Assembly: GCF_001942625.1 (NCBI RefSeq)
Contig: NZ_MLCL01000033.1
Location: 62,001-126,000 of the forward strand
Direction of reading: 5' to 3'
Source: Mycobacterium syngnathidarum
Lineage (GTDB): Bacteria > Actinomycetota > Actinomycetes > Mycobacteriales > Mycobacteriaceae
DNA length: 64,000 nt
Part shown: positions 62,620 to 64,000 of the stretch, piece after piece
Numbering within the stretch: the stretch's first letter is position 1
How the letters are laid out: every line of letters begins with the position of its first letter
Notes under the pieces: model-generated
What the model was told of the DNA's origin: nothing
The model's database searches: none
The model's input: only the letters and a program-made list of their open reading frames with translations
Program-made: the position numbers and the translations under genes

Positions 62620-64000
62620 TCAACCGACGTCGCCGAGCACCAGACCTTCGCGGCGCGGATCGGCGCCCCCGATCCAGCCCGACGATGTGCGCACCAGCGC
62701 TGAGAGCCCACTGGACTGATCGGCCAGTGAAACCTGATGTCCGCGTGCCCGCAGGCCCTCGACCAGTTGATCACGGTCTCCGTTGGCGACGGTGTCGACC
62801 AATGGATGCTCACCGCCCACATTCGTGACCGGTGTATTGGCCGCGCCGAAATCGATCATCGATACCGCCTGCTGCGGATCCAGTTTCCAATCCAGGATGC
62901 CGACAAGGGTTTTCACGACGAACTGGATGATCAGCGCACCGCCGGGGGAGCCCAGTACGGCGTACAGGGGCCCCCGCTGCGGCCCGGTCTTGTCGAATAC
63001 CAGGGTGGGTGCCATGGTGCTGCGCGGGCGTTTGCCGGGTTGCACCCGGTTGGGCAGCGGTTGGCCTTCGGCGCTGGTCGGCTCGGCGGAGAAGTCGGTG
63101 AGCTGGTTGTTGAGCAGGAAGCCGTCGACCATGTGGAACGAGCCGAATGCGGACTCGATCGTGGTGGTCAGGGATGCGGCATTGCCGAAGCTGTCGATGA
63201 CGCTGATCTGGCTGGTGCCGTGCTCGGGCGCCGGTGGGATCGTCATCGGGGGCGCGAAATCCCCGGGCGCGGCCACACCCATCGTGTGGTCCCGGGAGAT
63301 CAGGGCGGCCCGGCTGGTGAGATAGGCAACGTCGAGCAGGGTTTCGGGCGATCCGCCGGGAAGCGGGACGAAATCGGTGTCGGCGACGTAGCGGTCTCTG
63401 TCGGCGTAGGCGAGACGTTCGGCCTCCGAGACCAGGTGCACGCCGGTCACCGACGGATGACCGCCGTTGCGGTCGAGGCGGGCCGGCTTGTAGTTGCTCA
63501 TGGGGAAGTGCTCGAGGATGCCGAGGGTGGCTGCCACCGCGATGCCACCCGAGGACGGCGGCGGCATACCGCAGACCTCGCGGCCGCGGTAGGTGGTGCA
63601 CACCGGTTCGCGTTGTTTGACGGCGTAGGTGGCGAGGTCCTGCTCGGTCATCAGTCCCGGTGTGCGGCCGCCGCTGGTATCGGCGGTGGCCGCCACGACG
63701 GCGCGGGCGATGTCGCCGGTGTAGAAGGCCCGGGCTCTGTCGGATGCGATGGCGCCCAAGGTTTTCGCGTAGGCGGGGTTGGTCATGCGAGTGCCGACCG
63801 GTTTGGGGCTGCCGTCGGTGTTGAGGAAGTAGCGTGCGGCGGCGGGGTCCAGTCGCAGTTGGGCGTGAGCATCGTCGATCGAGGCCGCCAGCCGGGGGCT
63901 GATGTCGAATCCCTGATCGGCCAGTGACACGGCGGGGTCGAACAGCTCGCGCCAGGCTTTCTTGCCGAACTGGTGGTGGACGTCATCGAGCAGTCGGACA
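62620..64000 (-). CDS. ggt: Gamma-glutamyltransferase, N-terminus beyond the window
   Basis: The frame is open to the window edge, with family sequence (WRELFDPAVSLADQGFDISP) continuing past the GTG at 63930, so the first 60-100 residues including any signal peptide are missing. GGT splits glutathione and related gamma-glutamyl compounds and cleaves itself into two chains. The self-processing Thr is in EHGTSQISVIDSFGNAASLT; other conserved blocks are VCGMPPPSSGGIAVAATLGI, NNQLTDFS and GSPGGALIIQFVVK. Mycobacteria use mycothiol, so glutathione may be an external nitrogen source. It is convergent with the PH-domain gene. Confidence 0.93.
   Translation of the reverse strand, partial: VRLLDDVHHQFGKKAWRELFDPAVSLADQGFDISPRLAASIDDAHAQLRLDPAAARYFLNTDGSPKPVGTRMTNPAYAKTLGAIASDRARAFYTGDIARAVVAATADTSGGRTPGLMTEQDLATYAVKQREPVCTTYRGREVCGMPPPSSGGIAVAATLGILEHFPMSNYKPARLDRNGGHPSVTGVHLVSEAERLAYADRDRYVADTDFVPLPGGSPETLLDVAYLTSRAALISRDHTMGVAAPGDFAPPMTIPPAPEHGTSQISVIDSFGNAASLTTTIESAFGSFHMVDGFLLNNQLTDFSAEPTSAEGQPLPNRVQPGKRPRSTMAPTLVFDKTGPQRGPLYAVLGSPGGALIIQFVVKTLVGILDWKLDPQQAVSMIDFGAANTPVTNVGGEHPLVDTVANGDRDQLVEGLRARGHQVSLADQSSGLSALVRTSSGWIGGADPRREGLVLGDVG

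Overview
The window is chromosomal DNA from a mycobacterium, most likely a fast-growing Mycolicibacterium-type species. It is very GC-rich, GTG starts and 4-base stop/start overlaps are common, and the gene order repeats blocks known from M. tuberculosis: mltG-aroE-aroC-aroK-aroB-pepQ-efp-nusB; pyrR-pyrB-pyrC-Rv1382-carA-carB-pyrF; mihF-gmk-rpoZ-coaBC-metK; the Rv1393c/cyp132/Rv1395 trio; lipase-Rv1401-priA; and fmt-rsmB-rpe-ribD-P55/lprG-ribE-ribBA-ribH-Rv1417. No tRNA, rRNA, insertion sequence, prophage or CRISPR array was seen. Both ends cut genes: mltG on the left and a gamma-glutamyltransferase gene on the right.

Layout. 1-8.0 kb: cell-wall lytic transglycosylase, shikimate pathway, an aminopeptidase-like M24 protein, EF-P and NusB. 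8.1-25.0 kb: an accessory block between nusB and pyrR. It holds a molybdopterin oxidoreductase behind a perfect 17-bp inverted repeat, a DUF222/HNH gene with a LexA-like box, a DinB-like protein, a large LuxR-type ATPase regulator, a serine hydrolase, and a divergent AraC/catabolic operon (alcohol dehydrogenase, aldehyde dehydrogenase, esterase, Baeyer-Villiger-type monooxygenase, MHS transporter). 25.0-33.8 kb: the pyrimidine operon with a PyrR-binding hairpin next to the pyrR ribosome binding site. 33.9-38.9 kb: a Gly/Pro-rich secreted protein, then mihF to metK, closed by a strong intrinsic terminator. 38.9-46.6 kb: a second variable block (TetR/SRPBCC pair; monooxygenase, P450 and AraC regulator; DUF805; a Tat-exported catalase-like peroxidase with cytochrome b561). 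46.6-55.0 kb: lipase, YhhN protein, a helicase-dead PriA, a DUF2207/LemA pair, fmt and rsmB. 55.0-64.0 kb: a small tandem repeat, rpe, the riboflavin genes, the LprG/P55 lipid-export pair and ggt.

How the genes work together. The pyr operon encodes all but the dihydroorotate dehydrogenase and orotate phosphoribosyltransferase steps of UMP synthesis. The rib genes give GTP cyclohydrolase II/DHBP synthase, deaminase/reductase, lumazine synthase and riboflavin synthase. The 18.4-25.0 kb operon can be read as a full route: secondary alcohol to ketone (ADH), ketone to ester (BVMO), ester hydrolysis (esterase), aldehyde to acid (ALDH), with uptake by the MHS carrier. Its layout resembles the M. tuberculosis VirS/mymA locus. 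A second AraC/BVMO/P450 module lies at 40.1-44.1 kb, and both modules carry direct repeats about two helical turns apart in their divergent promoter regions.

Limits: functions come from reading motifs and from remembered family and gene-order knowledge; no database search was run. Start codons were chosen from ribosome binding sites, overlaps and remembered homologs, and are marked where unsure.
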